A stretch of DNA of 64,000 bases from CAZSAT01 sp964604675 (GTDB taxonomy: Bacteria; Myxococcota_A; UBA796; CAJQPC01): contig CAZSAT010000019.1 in NCBI GenBank assembly GCA_964604675.1, forward strand, positions 1 to 64,000, read 5' to 3'. Position 1 is the first letter of the stretch; every line of letters begins with the position of its first letter. A program made the position numbers and the translations under genes. The notes under the pieces are model-generated. The model was not told the DNA's origin. It was given only the letters and a program-made list of their open reading frames with translations, and searched no databases. Shown in pieces: positions 36,644 to 47,400 of this stretch.

Positions 36644-37525
36644 TCAGCGCCGGCGCCGCCACACCGCTGCCAGGGCGAAGAGCGCGAAGCCGCCTCCGCC
36701 GGCCCCCGAGCAGCCGCAGGGATGCACCGGCGTGAGCGTGGCCTCGGTGCCCCAGCCGCCAGTCGCGCCGGACGGACCGGCCGTGTCGCCGCCGCTGTCC
36801 ACCGCGCCGCTGTCGCCTCCGTCGCCGCCGTCACCGCTGTCACCGCCGTCACCGCCCCCGGTGTCACCGCTGCTCTCGATCACCTCGACCGCGAGGTCGG
36901 CTGCCCACACCGGCGTGCTGTCGACCTCCCCGCAGTCGAAGCTGTAGACCCCGGCGTAGCCCGCGCCCAGGGGCGACGGGTCGGTCACGGAGAACAACAG
37001 CTCCTCATCGAGCCAGGCCGCGAGCGCGCCCCCATCGACCTGCAGCTCCAGGGTGTGCTCACCGGTGACCCCATCGACCTGCAGCCCTGCGAGCACCGTG
37101 GCGTCGCTTCCCTCCACCCGGAGGAGCGCCACGCGGGGGTCCTCGCTCCGCTCCATGGGCTCCGGCGCGCCGTCGCCGGTGTGGATGAGCAGGTAGCCCG
37201 TGCCGTCGTCCATGTTCGACACGATCCCGAAGGCATCGTCGTCTTCGTTCACGTAGGTGGCGACCACCCGTTGGCGCTCGGTGGGGTCGACCTCGATCCT
37301 CACGAGCCAGTTGTCCGTCGGGGAGCCCTCACCCCACGCTGATGAGCCGTTCCAGTCGTCCTCGTTGTGGTCGGTGGTGGGGTACGCGCGGCCATTCTCG
37401 GCGTACCAGGGATCCGCGATGTAGCCACTCACCCATCCGGCGCCGTGCATGGCGCCCTCGCCGAAGTCGGTGAGCGACCACGACCCCGTGCCGCCCGCCA
37501 TCGCCAGGCTCGTCAACCAGATCAT
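36644..37525 (-). CDS. MYXO-CTERM-like surface protein with LamG-like domain
   Basis: The 293-residue protein has a minimal signal (MIWLTSLAMAGG). Residues about 20-210 look like a concanavalin/LamG-type beta-sandwich (GVTGEHTLELQVDGGALAAWLDEELLF). A low-complexity linker of Asp, Gly and Ser repeats (about 215-250) precedes CGCSGAGGGGFALFALAAVW and a final Arg cluster: Cys motif, transmembrane helix, RRRR. This is the layout of MYXO-CTERM sorting signals, in which a rhombosortase/myxosortase-like enzyme cleaves near the Cys. The linker is tandemly repetitive at DNA level. Confidence 0.82.
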   Translation of the reverse strand: MIWLTSLAMAGGTGSWSLTDFGEGAMHGAGWVSGYIADPWYAENGRAYPTTDHNEDDWNGSSAWGEGSPTDNWLVRIEVDPTERQRVVATYVNEDDDAFGIVSNMDDGTGYLLIHTGDGAPEPMERSEDPRVALLRVEGSDATVLAGLQVDGVTGEHTLELQVDGGALAAWLDEELLFSVTDPSPLGAGYAGVYSFDCGEVDSTPVWAADLAVEVIESSGDTGGGDGGDSGDGGDGGDSGAVDSGGDTAGPSGATGGWGTEATLTPVHPCGCSGAGGGGFALFALAAVWRRRR

Positions 37526-37546
37526 CGTTCGGCCTCCAGACCCGGA

Positions 37547-38293
37547 TCATGCATCAGGATGTTCGCTCCGCAGCACCTCGAAGCCTTCGACGACCTGCGC
37601 CCAGGCATGCTCTGCGAAGCTCGTGGCGTCGTCGAAGTCCGAAGGTTGCACCGGCTTCCGGAAGCTCAGCCACACCTTGCGGAAGGGACGGATCTCCAGG
37701 GCATCCCGCGGAAACACCCGCTCCGTCCCCCACAACGATGCCGGGACCACCGGGAGCCTGGCCTGCCACGCGGCCTCGATGAGCTTCAGGCTCACCTTGT
37801 CGCGGATCTCGCCGTCCCGGGTGCGCGTGCCCTCGGGGAACACGTGCATCGGACAGCGGGAGAGGCACATGAACAGCGTCTCGTGCAGCGCGCGCTTGCG
37901 GGCGACCGGATCCTTGCGGTCGAAGTACACCGCACCGCCCAGGTAGGCGTAGTACCCGACGAAGGGCACCCAGAGCACCTCCTGCTTCGACACGCCGTGG
38001 GCGCGGGCGTAGGCCACCAACATCGGCGGATCGAGGTTGGACCGGTGGTTCGAGATCACCAGGTAGGGGGTGCCGTAGGGCACGTGCTCGGTCCCCGTCA
38101 CCACGGGGCGCGCGAGGGCCGCGAAGCGCAGGTAGCAGTGGCCGAAGAGCACCGAGGCCCAGATGCCGAAGCGCTCCCTCACCCCCCGACGGAGCGGCAG
38201 GAAGGGCAACGCCAGCAGGGTGCCCCAGAGAAACGCCCAGGCCAGCGACGTGACCGCGAACCAGGCGAAGAGGAGGCGATGGAAGAAACGCAC
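37547..38293 (-). CDS. plsC: 1-acyl-sn-glycerol-3-phosphate acyltransferase
   Basis: The 248-residue enzyme makes phosphatidic acid from lysophosphatidic acid. An N-terminal hydrophobic segment (about 8-32) anchors it to the membrane. The catalytic block NHRSNLDP near 82-89 has the HX4D motif, and VFPEGTRTRDGEI near 156 is block III. The length and motif spacing match PlsC. It is divergent from bolA across 48 bases. This is the second acyltransferase of the window; the one at 23774 belongs to a different subgroup. Confidence 0.92.
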   Translation of the reverse strand: MRFFHRLLFAWFAVTSLAWAFLWGTLLALPFLPLRRGVRERFGIWASVLFGHCYLRFAALARPVVTGTEHVPYGTPYLVISNHRSNLDPPMLVAYARAHGVSKQEVLWVPFVGYYAYLGGAVYFDRKDPVARKRALHETLFMCLSRCPMHVFPEGTRTRDGEIRDKVSLKLIEAAWQARLPVVPASLWGTERVFPRDALEIRPFRKVWLSFRKPVQPSDFDDATSFAEHAWAQVVEGFEVLRSEHPDA

Positions 38294-38341
38294 TACGCAA
38301 ACCGCCCCGAGAGCGGGTTAGAGAGGGAGACTGGAGTGCGG

Positions 38342-38587
38342 ATGTTCGACAAGAACGAGATCAAGCGCATCATCGAGACCGAGCTGCCCGACTGTACCGC
38401 CATCGTGCACAACGAGTACGACGACGGGGAGCACTTCGAGGCGCACGTCACCTCGCCGGCCTTCGTGGGCATCAACCTCGTGAAGCAGCACCAGCTCGTC
38501 TACAAGGCCCTCGGCGACCTCATGGCGGGGCCCATCCACGCCCTGGCTCTCAAGACCTACACCCCTGACACCTGGCCACACCCATGA
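38342..38587 (+). CDS. bolA: BolA family protein
   Basis: The 81-residue protein MFDKNEIKRIIETELPDC has the full BolA fold pattern, with HFEAHVTSPAFVGINLVKQHQLVYKALGDLM containing the FxGxxxxxxHxxV signature and the invariant His used for Fe-S coordination. BolA proteins form [2Fe-2S]-bridged heterodimers with CGFS glutaredoxins. The next gene is exactly such a glutaredoxin, overlapping it by four bases, which makes the pairing direct. The open frame extends upstream, but that part is shadow of plsC. Confidence 0.95.
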   Translation: MFDKNEIKRIIETELPDCTAIVHNEYDDGEHFEAHVTSPAFVGINLVKQHQLVYKALGDLMAGPIHALALKTYTPDTWPHP

Positions 38588-38901
38588 GTGACCCCGTCCA
38601 GGCTCGCATCGGCGAGCTCGTGAAGCAGAACCGGATCATGCTCTTCATGAAGGGCACGAAGTTCTTCCCCCAGTGCGGCTTCTCGGCGCGCGCGGTGGGC
38701 GTGCTCCGTCAGCTCGGCGCCGAGTTCGAGACCTTCGACGTCTTGAGCGACGGCGGCGTGCGGGAAGGCATCAAGGCCTACTCGAGCTGGCCCACGATCC
38801 CCCAGCTCTACATCGGCGGTGAGTTCGTCGGCGGCTCCGACATCATGATGGAGCTCTACCAGAACGGCGAGCTCGCCGCGCTGGTGTCCACCGAGGGCTG
38901 A
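38584..38901 (+). CDS. grxD: Monothiol glutaredoxin Grx4 family
   Basis: The 105-residue protein carries the CGFS active site in FFPQCGFSARA near 28-38, the cis-Pro TIPQLYIGGEFVGGSDIMMEL near 75-95 and the glutathione-binding Lys in FMKGTK. These define the monothiol Grx4/GrxD class, which carries [2Fe-2S] clusters with BolA for delivery or iron sensing. It overlaps bolA (ATGA) and is directly followed by the G3E GTPase gene, whose GTG comes immediately after its stop. Confidence 0.95.
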   Translation: MSDPVQARIGELVKQNRIMLFMKGTKFFPQCGFSARAVGVLRQLGAEFETFDVLSDGGVREGIKAYSSWPTIPQLYIGGEFVGGSDIMMELYQNGELAALVSTEG

Positions 38902-39775
<874 letters not shown>

Positions 39776-39783
<8 letters not shown>

Positions 39784-40627
39784 CAGCGACCGCAACGAGC
39801 TGGTCCACACCCCACGCGAAGCGTTCGCGGCCCTCGACCTGGCTCGCATCCGCGCTCAGGGAAAGCTGCTCACCGCCGACATGGACGTGTGGGACGGACT
39901 CTCCTACGGCGCAGACCCGGAGCAGACCCTCGATGCCTGGGAGCTGTACGACCTCGCGCCCCGCGAGGGGTGGCCCGCCGTGCTGTTCCTCCACGGTGGG
40001 GGGTGGGTCACTGGCCACCGCGATGCCTTCCGGGTGCAGGCACCGCTGCTCGCGCGCAAGGGCGTGCTCGCCGCCTCCGCCAGCTACCGGCTCGCGCCCG
40101 CCGCGCGCTGGCCGGCCCAGCTCGACGACGTGCTCGCGGCCGTCGAACACCTGCGCGGCCTGCAGGTGGACCACGAGCGCATCGGGCTCTGGGGCGTGTC
40201 GGCAGGCGGACACCTCGCGCTGCTCGCAGCCCAGGAGCTGGGCCCCGAGGTGATCAAGTGCGTGGTCACGGTCGGCGCACCGACCGACCTGCCGCGGCTC
40301 GCAGCAGGCGGCTACGACGAGCTCCCCCTGGTGTTCGACGACGATCAGCTCGCTGCGGCGAGCCCAGCGCTGTCCGACCGCCCGCTGCCCCCGGCGCTCT
40401 GCCTGCACGGCGAGCGCGACCCGGTCGTCCCGGTCGAACAAGCGCGTGTCCTCGCCGAGAGACACGGCGAGGTCGAGCTGCGCGTGGTGCCCAAGGGCGA
40501 CCACATGCTGCGCTGGCCGCCGAAGGCCGCCGTGCGCGAGCTCGGCGCGGCGCGGCGCTGGGTGAAGGACCGGCTGGCCGACAAGCCCCGCGGCTCGAAG
40601 TGGACGATCCGCCGCAAGAAGCGCTAG
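39776..40627 (+). CDS. Alpha/beta hydrolase, hormone-sensitive-lipase-like
   Basis: The 283-residue enzyme has the oxyanion box LFLHGGGWVTGHRD near 76-89, the nucleophile elbow GVSAGGHLALLAA near 145, and the acid/His end ALCLHGERDPVVPVEQA near 215 and PKGDHMLRW near 245. This is the BD-FAE/HSL esterase-type subgroup that acts on small acyl or acetyl esters. It starts eight bases inside the GTPase gene, so it may be in the same transcript. Substrate unknown. Confidence 0.88.
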
Positions 40628-41616
40628 AGCGCCACGCGGGCGCCGAGGTGGCCCCCGAAGCTGTCGTCGAGGCCCACGTTCAGGTGCCCGTAGATCTTGA
40701 TCACCAGGATCTCGACCTGGCTGCCCACGAACACCCGCGGCACGTAGGCCTCGAAGCCCGCGTTGTCCCCCAGCTCGATCGTCGCCGACCCGATGGGCTC
40801 GCCGGATCCGTCGAACTGCACCGACAGCGGCCCCTCGAGCTTGATCACGCTCGACGCCGAGGCCGACGCGATGTCGAGCGCCGCCCCGCCGTACACGTTC
40901 AACAGAAGGATGCGGAGGTTGGTGGAGAGCTCGATCGGGAAGGACTCCGTCTCGGCCTCGATCGTGTAGGAGCCGGTGGCGTCCCAGTCGATCTGGTAGC
41001 CGTCCTGCTGCACCGACTGCGGGATGTCGGCGCTCAGGGCGGTGGTGTAGCTGGTCTGCTCCCAACCGCCGGTCAGCGCCATGCCACCCCACTCCACCGG
41101 CTTGCCGGTGCCCTTGGGCCGCACGAGCTGCACCTGCAGGTGGGCTCCGAGGTTCTGCAGGTCACCGCTCAAGGGATCGCCGTTGGTCGAGAGCGCCATG
41201 CCGTTGGCGTAGAGCACGAAGCGCCGCGCGAAGCTCTCCTCGCTCGCGAACACACCGAGGTTCAGCCCGGCCATCGCCGCCACCTGGAAGGCGAAGCCAC
41301 CCTCGGGGAGCAAGGCATCGCCGCGGCCGAACTGGGCGCCTGCCCCGCTCACCGCCGTGCCGAAGCCGCCGCCGACCACGAAGCGCTGGGGGTTCGAGGC
41401 GTAGTCCACCCCGAGACCGCGCGCGCTGAGCGCGGCCGCGCGAGCCATCGAGGTGATGTACTGGGCCTGGTCGTCCAGGCGGAGATCGGCGCCGGCCGCG
41501 GCCGAGAACGCGTTCTCCATCTCCTGTTCCGATAGGCCGAGGGACTGCGACCACGTGGGATCGAGGGTCACGTCGATGGACTGGGCCAGGGCCGTGCTCA
41601 ACAGGGTCAGGATCAT
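40624..41616 (-). CDS. Exported beta-rich protein, possibly outer-membrane
   Basis: The 330-residue product starts MILTLLSTALAQSID, a minimal Sec signal with AxA-like cleavage after ALA. The mature protein has a helical N-part (about 25-75) followed by alternating hydrophobic strands (FAFQVAAMAGLNLGVFA, EWGGMALTGGWEQTSYT, HLNVGLDDSFGGHLGARVAL) reminiscent of an outer-membrane beta-barrel or barrel-like protein of unknown family. It overlaps the convergent hydrolase gene by four bases. I do not recognise a family. Confidence 0.62.
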   Translation of the reverse strand: MILTLLSTALAQSIDVTLDPTWSQSLGLSEQEMENAFSAAAGADLRLDDQAQYITSMARAAALSARGLGVDYASNPQRFVVGGGFGTAVSGAGAQFGRGDALLPEGGFAFQVAAMAGLNLGVFASEESFARRFVLYANGMALSTNGDPLSGDLQNLGAHLQVQLVRPKGTGKPVEWGGMALTGGWEQTSYTTALSADIPQSVQQDGYQIDWDATGSYTIEAETESFPIELSTNLRILLLNVYGGAALDIASASASSVIKLEGPLSVQFDGSGEPIGSATIELGDNAGFEAYVPRVFVGSQVEILVIKIYGHLNVGLDDSFGGHLGARVAL

Positions 41617-41771
41617 CGAACGCCTCCGGCGGACACCCTACCCGCACCGATCGACGCCCGCGCCCTCGTCGCCCTCTCACCCGCCTTCCACCCAGGTGGT
41701 CAAGATGCTGTCGACCCGTTGAAGTATACAGCCTGTCTACGATAGAGTGCGACCGCACCGTCGGTCCACAC

Positions 41772-42800
41772 ATGTCCGTGATGCTCTTCGCGAGCGCGCT
41801 CGCCGGGTACCTCGACCCGGTCGAAGGCCGCCCCACGTGGGACCAACGCGCGCTCCACACCTGGACCAACCTCACCCGCGTGGATCCGACCGCGTGGGCG
41901 AACGACTACAGCTGCAGCACGAGCTCCTTCTCGTCGAGCGAGCGCTCCCCCGCGGCGCCGCTCTACTACCACGACGGCCTCACCGAGGTCGCGCAGCTGC
42001 ACAGCGCCGACATGCGCGCCCACAACGACATGGATCACAGCTCGTCCGACGGCACCAGCTTCTCCAACCGGGTGTGGCCCTACTACGAGGGGAGCACGAT
42101 CGCCGAGAACATCGCCTACGGCTACAGCGACGCCTGGACGGCGCAGTTCGGCGGGTGGATGTGCTCCAGCGGGCACCGGGCCAACATCATGTCCGGCTCG
42201 ATGGAGCACCTCGGGGTCGGCGTGGACGGCACCTGGTACACGCAGGACTTCGGCGGGGGCGGAGGCGGCGACAGGCCTCCGGTGGCGATGGGTGTGCACA
42301 CACCGCAGAGTCCCCTGGCGTCCGTCACCTACTGGGCCACGTGGCAGGGGGTGGCCGCCCCCGGCCTGCTCGCGGTGGACAGCGACAACGGGTGCGTGGA
42401 CCTGGTGCTGTCGGTGGGCTCGGCGACCCAAGGGGCCTACACCGCCGACGACGGCGTGGCCGACGGCTGCGTGCGCTACCGCTTCGTGTGGGAGACGGCC
42501 GAGGGAGCGACCGGCGCCATCCCCGCGTCCGGGTCCTGGCAGTACGGCGCGGGCTGCGAAGCCTACGTCGACGGAGCCCCCGGGAGCTGCGGGCTCTTTG
42601 GAGGCGGGTCGGACAGCGGGGCCCTGGGCCTGGACACCGGAGCCATCCTGTTCGACGAGACCACCGACTGCGAACCCAGCGCGAGCGACAGGAACGGTGA
42701 CTGCGCCGTGGACGAGCCGCTCGAAGAGCCCGGGGGATGCAGCTCGTCACCGGTTGGGGTGTGGTGGCTGGTGGTGTTCCTGGCGCGGCGGCGACGGTAG
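41772..42800 (+). CDS. CAP/SCP-domain surface protein with C-terminal anchor
   Basis: The 342-residue protein begins with a short signal (MSVMLFASALAG). A CAP (SCP/PR-1/allergen V5) domain spans about 30-165: LTEVAQLHSADMRAHNDMDH with the first His, TIAENIAYG, and HRANIMSGSMEHLGVGV with the second His, the usual cavity residues. A Cys-containing region with a beta-sandwich pattern follows. The C-terminus GGCSSSPVGVWWLVVFLA plus RRRR has the MYXO-CTERM-like layout of Cys, helix and Arg cluster. Sterol/lipid binding or proteolysis are known CAP roles; here the role is unknown. An unusually AT-rich patch lies at 41717-41745 upstream. Confidence 0.83.
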   Translation: MSVMLFASALAGYLDPVEGRPTWDQRALHTWTNLTRVDPTAWANDYSCSTSSFSSSERSPAAPLYYHDGLTEVAQLHSADMRAHNDMDHSSSDGTSFSNRVWPYYEGSTIAENIAYGYSDAWTAQFGGWMCSSGHRANIMSGSMEHLGVGVDGTWYTQDFGGGGGGDRPPVAMGVHTPQSPLASVTYWATWQGVAAPGLLAVDSDNGCVDLVLSVGSATQGAYTADDGVADGCVRYRFVWETAEGATGAIPASGSWQYGAGCEAYVDGAPGSCGLFGGGSDSGALGLDTGAILFDETTDCEPSASDRNGDCAVDEPLEEPGGCSSSPVGVWWLVVFLARRRR

Positions 42801-42803
42801 CGA

Positions 42804-43703
42804 CTACGGTTGATCGAGCGCACCAGCCGGCCAGTCCCCCAGGAGCTTCACCTCCGGCGTCATCCACACGCCGAAGCGCTCCCGCACCACGCAGCGCGCG
42901 TGCGCGATCAGCCAGCGGATGTCCTCGGCCGCGGCGCCGCCGAGGTTCACGATGAAGTTCGCGTGCTTCTCGCTGATCTGGGCGCCGCCCCGCGTGGTGC
43001 CCTTGAGGCCCGCCGCCTCGATCAGGCGCCCGGCCGCGTCGCCTGGGGGGTTGGTGAAGGTGCTGCCACAGCTCGGAAGATCCAGAGGCTGCGTGGCCTT
43101 TCGGCGCGCGAGGAACTGCTGCCGCTCAGCCTTCCGCGCGCCGTCCGGGTCGGCGACCACCTTGAGCTTCGCCCGCGTGACGACCGAGCCGGGCGGGAGC
43201 TCCGCGTGGCGGTACGCGAACGCCAAGGAAGCGGGATGCAGGCGGGCCAGCTGCCCCGAGGGCAGCGCGACCTCGACGGCCTCGACGATGTCGGATGCTT
43301 CCCCCATGCGCGTGCCAGCGTTCATCACCACGGCGCCGCCGACCGTGCCCGGCACCCCGACGAAGGGCTCGGCACCCGCGAGCCCCGCATCGTCCAGACG
43401 CTTGAGCAGCACGGCGAGCAAGAGGCCGCCGCCCGCCCAGACCGCCCCCTCCTCGTGGCGGAGGCCGGCGAGCTCACCGCGGAGACGAAGCACCACGCCC
43501 GGAATCCCCTCGTCATGGATCAAGGCGTTGGAGCCGTTCCCGAGCACCGTGACCGGCGCGAGCGCGAGCACGGCGGCGAGCTGGCTCGCCGTGGTGGGCT
43601 CGACGAGGAGCTCCGCCGGTCCACCCACGCGCCAGAAGGCGCGCCTTCGAAGGGGCGCGTCGGCGGTGACCTTGGCGCCCGTGGCTTCCAGCGCGTCCCT
43701 CAC
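42804..43703 (-). CDS. murB: UDP-N-acetylmuramate dehydrogenase
   Basis: MurB reduces UDP-GlcNAc-enolpyruvate to UDP-MurNAc in peptidoglycan synthesis with FAD and NADPH. The 299-residue protein has the FAD-binding VTVLGNGSNALIHDEGIPG near 52-70, GVPGTVGGAVVMNAGTRMGE near 115-134, AYRHAELPPG with the type II YRxSxF-like box, and the C-terminal CGSTFTNPPGDAAGRLIEAAGLKG carrying the catalytic Ser. The length and missing insertion fit the short type IIa MurB. Its start overlaps the stop of the preceding gene (ATGA). Confidence 0.95.
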   Translation of the reverse strand: MRDALEATGAKVTADAPLRRRAFWRVGGPAELLVEPTTASQLAAVLALAPVTVLGNGSNALIHDEGIPGVVLRLRGELAGLRHEEGAVWAGGGLLLAVLLKRLDDAGLAGAEPFVGVPGTVGGAVVMNAGTRMGEASDIVEAVEVALPSGQLARLHPASLAFAYRHAELPPGSVVTRAKLKVVADPDGARKAERQQFLARRKATQPLDLPSCGSTFTNPPGDAAGRLIEAAGLKGTTRGGAQISEKHANFIVNLGGAAAEDIRWLIAHARCVVRERFGVWMTPEVKLLGDWPAGALDQP

Positions 43704-44476
43704 AGCTCGACCCGGTCACCCATGAGGTCGCCGACCCCCTGGAAGCGCACCGACACGCGCGCGCCCGCCGCGGCATGCTGCCGATCCAGACCCGAGGCGC
43801 CGTCGTCGTCCCGGGTCTCCCACTGGCTGTTGAGCTCGGCCCATGCGGTCACGATCACGGAGGGGTCGAGCGTGAGCAGCCCGAGCCCCGCTTCGACCTC
43901 GGCGTCGACCTCGTGCCGGACCGTGTTGTCGAGGCCGGCGCGGTGACGGTTGCGGGTGCGCGCGAAGCCCTCCCCGCGGACCACCAGACCCACCGGCCCG
44001 AGCACCTCGACGCTCAGCTCGCCTCCGAGTCCCGCGCCGATCGAGACGTAGTGCTTGAGGGCATCGTCGAGGTCTTCGTCGGTGTTCGAGAAGCCGAGCA
44101 GCGTCAGGTTGGACGGGGTGTAGAGGCGGGCCTGTGCACGATCGCCGTCGTAGCTCCGCCACGTGGACTCCCACACCCCACCGAGGACTGCGAGATCGAG
44201 GTGATCGCCGAGCTCCGGACGGACCCGCACGCTCAGCATCGGTCCGTCGATCGCGAGCTGGTCGACGACCAAGGCACCGGTGGCGTCCCGGTACAGGCGC
44301 AGGTGGTCGTTGCGACCCGCCTCCTCGGTCAAGAGCCCCGTGTTCCGGTGGCTCAGCTCCAGCCCAGCAGGGGGCACCAGCGCGGCGAAGTCCGTGACCG
44401 GTCCGGCCAGCGTGTCGTGGCCGTAGAGGCCGACGCCCACCTGATCGTAGAGCACCACCGCCGAGAAGAGGTCCAT
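43700..44476 (-). CDS. Beta-rich protein of unknown function between murB and the amidohydrolase
   Basis: The 258-residue protein (MDLFSAVVLYDQVGVGLYGHD) has no recognised family and no clear signal peptide. Its strand-rich pattern with repeated alternating stretches (DQLAIDGPMLSVRVRPELG, HEVDAEVEAGLGLLTLDPSVIVTAWAEL) resembles a barrel-like or porin-related protein lacking its leader. ATG 44476 shares a base with the amidohydrolase stop, and its own stop overlaps the murB start. It is therefore the middle member of a coupled trio. Confidence 0.6.
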   Translation of the reverse strand: MDLFSAVVLYDQVGVGLYGHDTLAGPVTDFAALVPPAGLELSHRNTGLLTEEAGRNDHLRLYRDATGALVVDQLAIDGPMLSVRVRPELGDHLDLAVLGGVWESTWRSYDGDRAQARLYTPSNLTLLGFSNTDEDLDDALKHYVSIGAGLGGELSVEVLGPVGLVVRGEGFARTRNRHRAGLDNTVRHEVDAEVEAGLGLLTLDPSVIVTAWAELNSQWETRDDDGASGLDRQHAAAGARVSVRFQGVGDLMGDRVEL

Positions 44477-47400
44477 CAGAGCGCGTCCAGGGTGTCGCCA
44501 TCGTAGCGGAACCCGCCCTGCACCACCTCGCGGATCGCGGTGGAGTTCCGCAGGTCGTCGCGGGGGTCGGCGGTCAGCACGATCATGTCCGCGAGCTTGC
44601 CGGCCTCCAAGGAGCCGAGGTGGTCCCCGGCGCCGATGTAGCGGGCCCCGTTGATGGTGGCCGCTGCGAGCGCCTGCATCGGCTCCATCCCCTCGCCGAG
44701 CGCCCACAGCTCCCAGTGTGGGCCGAGCCCCTGGACCTGCCCGTGCCCACCGAGGTTCACGGGCACGCCGGCGTCGGCCAGAGCCCCGGCGGCGACGGCG
44801 ACGTTCTTGAACTGCCAGTCGCCGTCGGCGACGTAGATGTCTCGCCGCCGAACGGCGCTGTCGACCCAGGACGCGGGCGCGAAGCGCAGGAGCTTCTCGT
44901 CCGCCAACAGATCCTCCGTCTGGTAGTAGTAGTGCTCGCCGGCCAAGCCGCCGTAGGCCACCAGCAGGGTGGGCGTGTAGTGCGCGCCGCTCGCGGCGTA
45001 GAGGCCGATGACGTCGTCGTAGAGCGGAGCGACGTTCAGGCTGTGCTCGATGCCGGTGTGGCCGTCGAGCAGGAAGTTCAGGTTGTTCTGGAGGTCGCCG
45101 CCACCCTCGGGGTAGACCGCGAGCCCCTGCTCCCGGGCGGCCTCCACCACCATCTGCCTCTGGAAGCGGGCGGACTGTTGGTAGCTCTTGACCGCGGTGG
45201 CCCCAAGCTCTGCCTTCCGGCGGACGTGACGCGCTGCATCCTGCTCGTCCTCGACATCGCTCCGGCCCTTGGACTTGGCCCCGTAGAGCACCGATCCCGT
45301 GGCGTACACCCGCGGTCCGAGCTCCAGACCCGCTGCGATGCGCTCCCCGATCGGAAAGGCGATGTCGTCGTTCACCGAGGGGTCCATCACGGTGGTCACG
45401 CCGTAGGCGAGGTTCACCCGATGCCGCCAGCTCTGCTCGGGGTGCGCTCCCGAGAAGGAGAAGTGCAGGTGGGCGTGCACGTCGATGAGCCCTGGCATCA
45501 CGACCGCGCCCGCGAGGTCCACCACCGGCACATCTGCCGGAGGTGGCGCCGCGGAGACGCTCAGGATGCGCTCACCGTCCACCACGATGGTGGCGTCGTC
45601 GATCACGCCGGCGGGTCCCATGGTGAGCGCCGTGGCATGGGTGAAGGCCCAGCGGCCCTCCGCGATGGAACGTGGCACGGTGGCCACGAGCTCCACGGTC
45701 TGGTTGCCCAGGTGCAGCATGGGGCCTCTCGCCCAGGTCACCTCGCTGCCTCCCCAGCCGAGCCAGCGTCCGGCCTCGGGCTCCAGCTCGTGCTGGGGGA
45801 GCGGCCCGGCCTCGGTGCCGAGCTCCAGGGTGCGGCCGGCGAGCGCGGGCAGCTCAGCGGAGAACACCCGGTGGTCGAGCACCCACGCGATCTCGGCACC
45901 ATCGGGGGACACGGCCACCTCGGTGGCGGCCCCGAGCGCCGCCACCACCTGCTGGTCGTGACCGGCGAGGGTGGTCGACACCAGCTGGGTGGTCCCGTGG
46001 GTGTTGGGCGCGTCCGACGGGGCGTCGATCACGAAGAGGAAGCGCTCCCCGTGCGCCGCGAACGCCACGGTGCCGGCGCTCCCGGTCCAGCCCATGGCGT
46101 CGCGGGTCTCTCCGGTGGCGAGGGCGTGCAGCTCCACCCGCCACCACAGCTCGGACCCCGTGTCGTGGCCGCGCGCGGTCGCCCCGGAGCCCCGCTTCCA
46201 GGCCAGGGTCTGGCCGTCCGGGCTCCAGGCCGGCCCGGCGTACTGCACGGGCCGTTCGGAGATCTGGCTGACCTCCCGCGTGTCGAGGTCGATCACCACG
46301 ACCGCGCCCTGCTCCTCGTCGTCCCAGGTCACGTAGGCGAGCCGGCTGCCATCCGGGCTCCAGGCCGGGTCGTACGCACGGTGGTCGTCGGCCGTGAGCG
46401 GGGTGGCCGCGGGCGCTCCGACCGGCTGCAACCAGAGCCGGCCAAAGGCCTCGAAGACGACCTGGCGACCGTCCGGCGAGACCCGCGGGTAGCGCACGGC
46501 CTTCGAGGTGACGCTGTCGGCGCTGGCCGGGTCGACCTGCGCACGGACCGGGTCCACGATGCGGTGCTTCACGCTCGCCGAGAACGGGATGGGCCGCCGG
46601 TCACCGGAGTCGACATCGATGGCGACGAGCCCGCCGTGGTCCCACAGCACGAGCTCCGAGCCGTCCGGCGTGAAGCTCGTGTGGGGGTAGAGGCCGTTGA
46701 GCGCGAAGCCCTCCTGGTTGTCGCGGGAGAGGCCCTCGGCCACCGTCCAGCGGGCGCCGGTGTCCGGGTCGAAGAGGTCGAGCGCGGTGCCCTCCGGTCG
46801 GCGCGCGAGCAGGGCCAGCTCTCCGACGGCCGGACGCACCGCCACCCGGAAGGCGCTGCCCGGCTCGGCGGTGAGCCGTCGACGCTCGCCCGTGCCCAGG
46901 TCCATGGCGTGCAGGTCGTACACGTTGTGCCAGGGGTTCCGGCCGTACTGGAAGCGCCACGGCGTGGACGAGAAGTACACCACGTCGCCGTCCGCGGAGA
47001 AGGCCATCTCCTGAGGGAACGGCAGCTCGTCGGTGTCGGTGAGCTTCACACCGTCGCCACCCTCGACGTCGAAGAGCCAGAGCTCGGACATGCCGATGGA
47101 GCGGGTGTCGGTGACGCGCTTGCGGGCCAGCACGTGCTCGCCGTCCGGGCTCCAGGTGCCCTCCGCGAAGCGCTCGGCGCCCGCATCGGTGAGCCGCTCG
47201 TCCTCGCCGGTGGCCAGGTCTCGGATCCAGAGCTCCTGGTTGCCGGAGCGGTCCGAGACGAAGAGCAGGCGCGTGCCGTCCGGGCTGTAGCGCCCGTCGT
47301 GCTCCCAGGCGCGTCCGGTGGCGAGGGGCACCGCGTCGCCTCCCTCCACGGGCAGCTCGTAGAGGTCGCCCAGCAGGTCGAACACGAGGCGATCGCCGTC

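Noticed and set aside
41711..41750. Possible promoter before the CAP gene (TTGAAG and TACGAT)
   Set aside because: The spacer is 13 bases, too short for a normal promoter. Only the AT-richness of the patch is notable.
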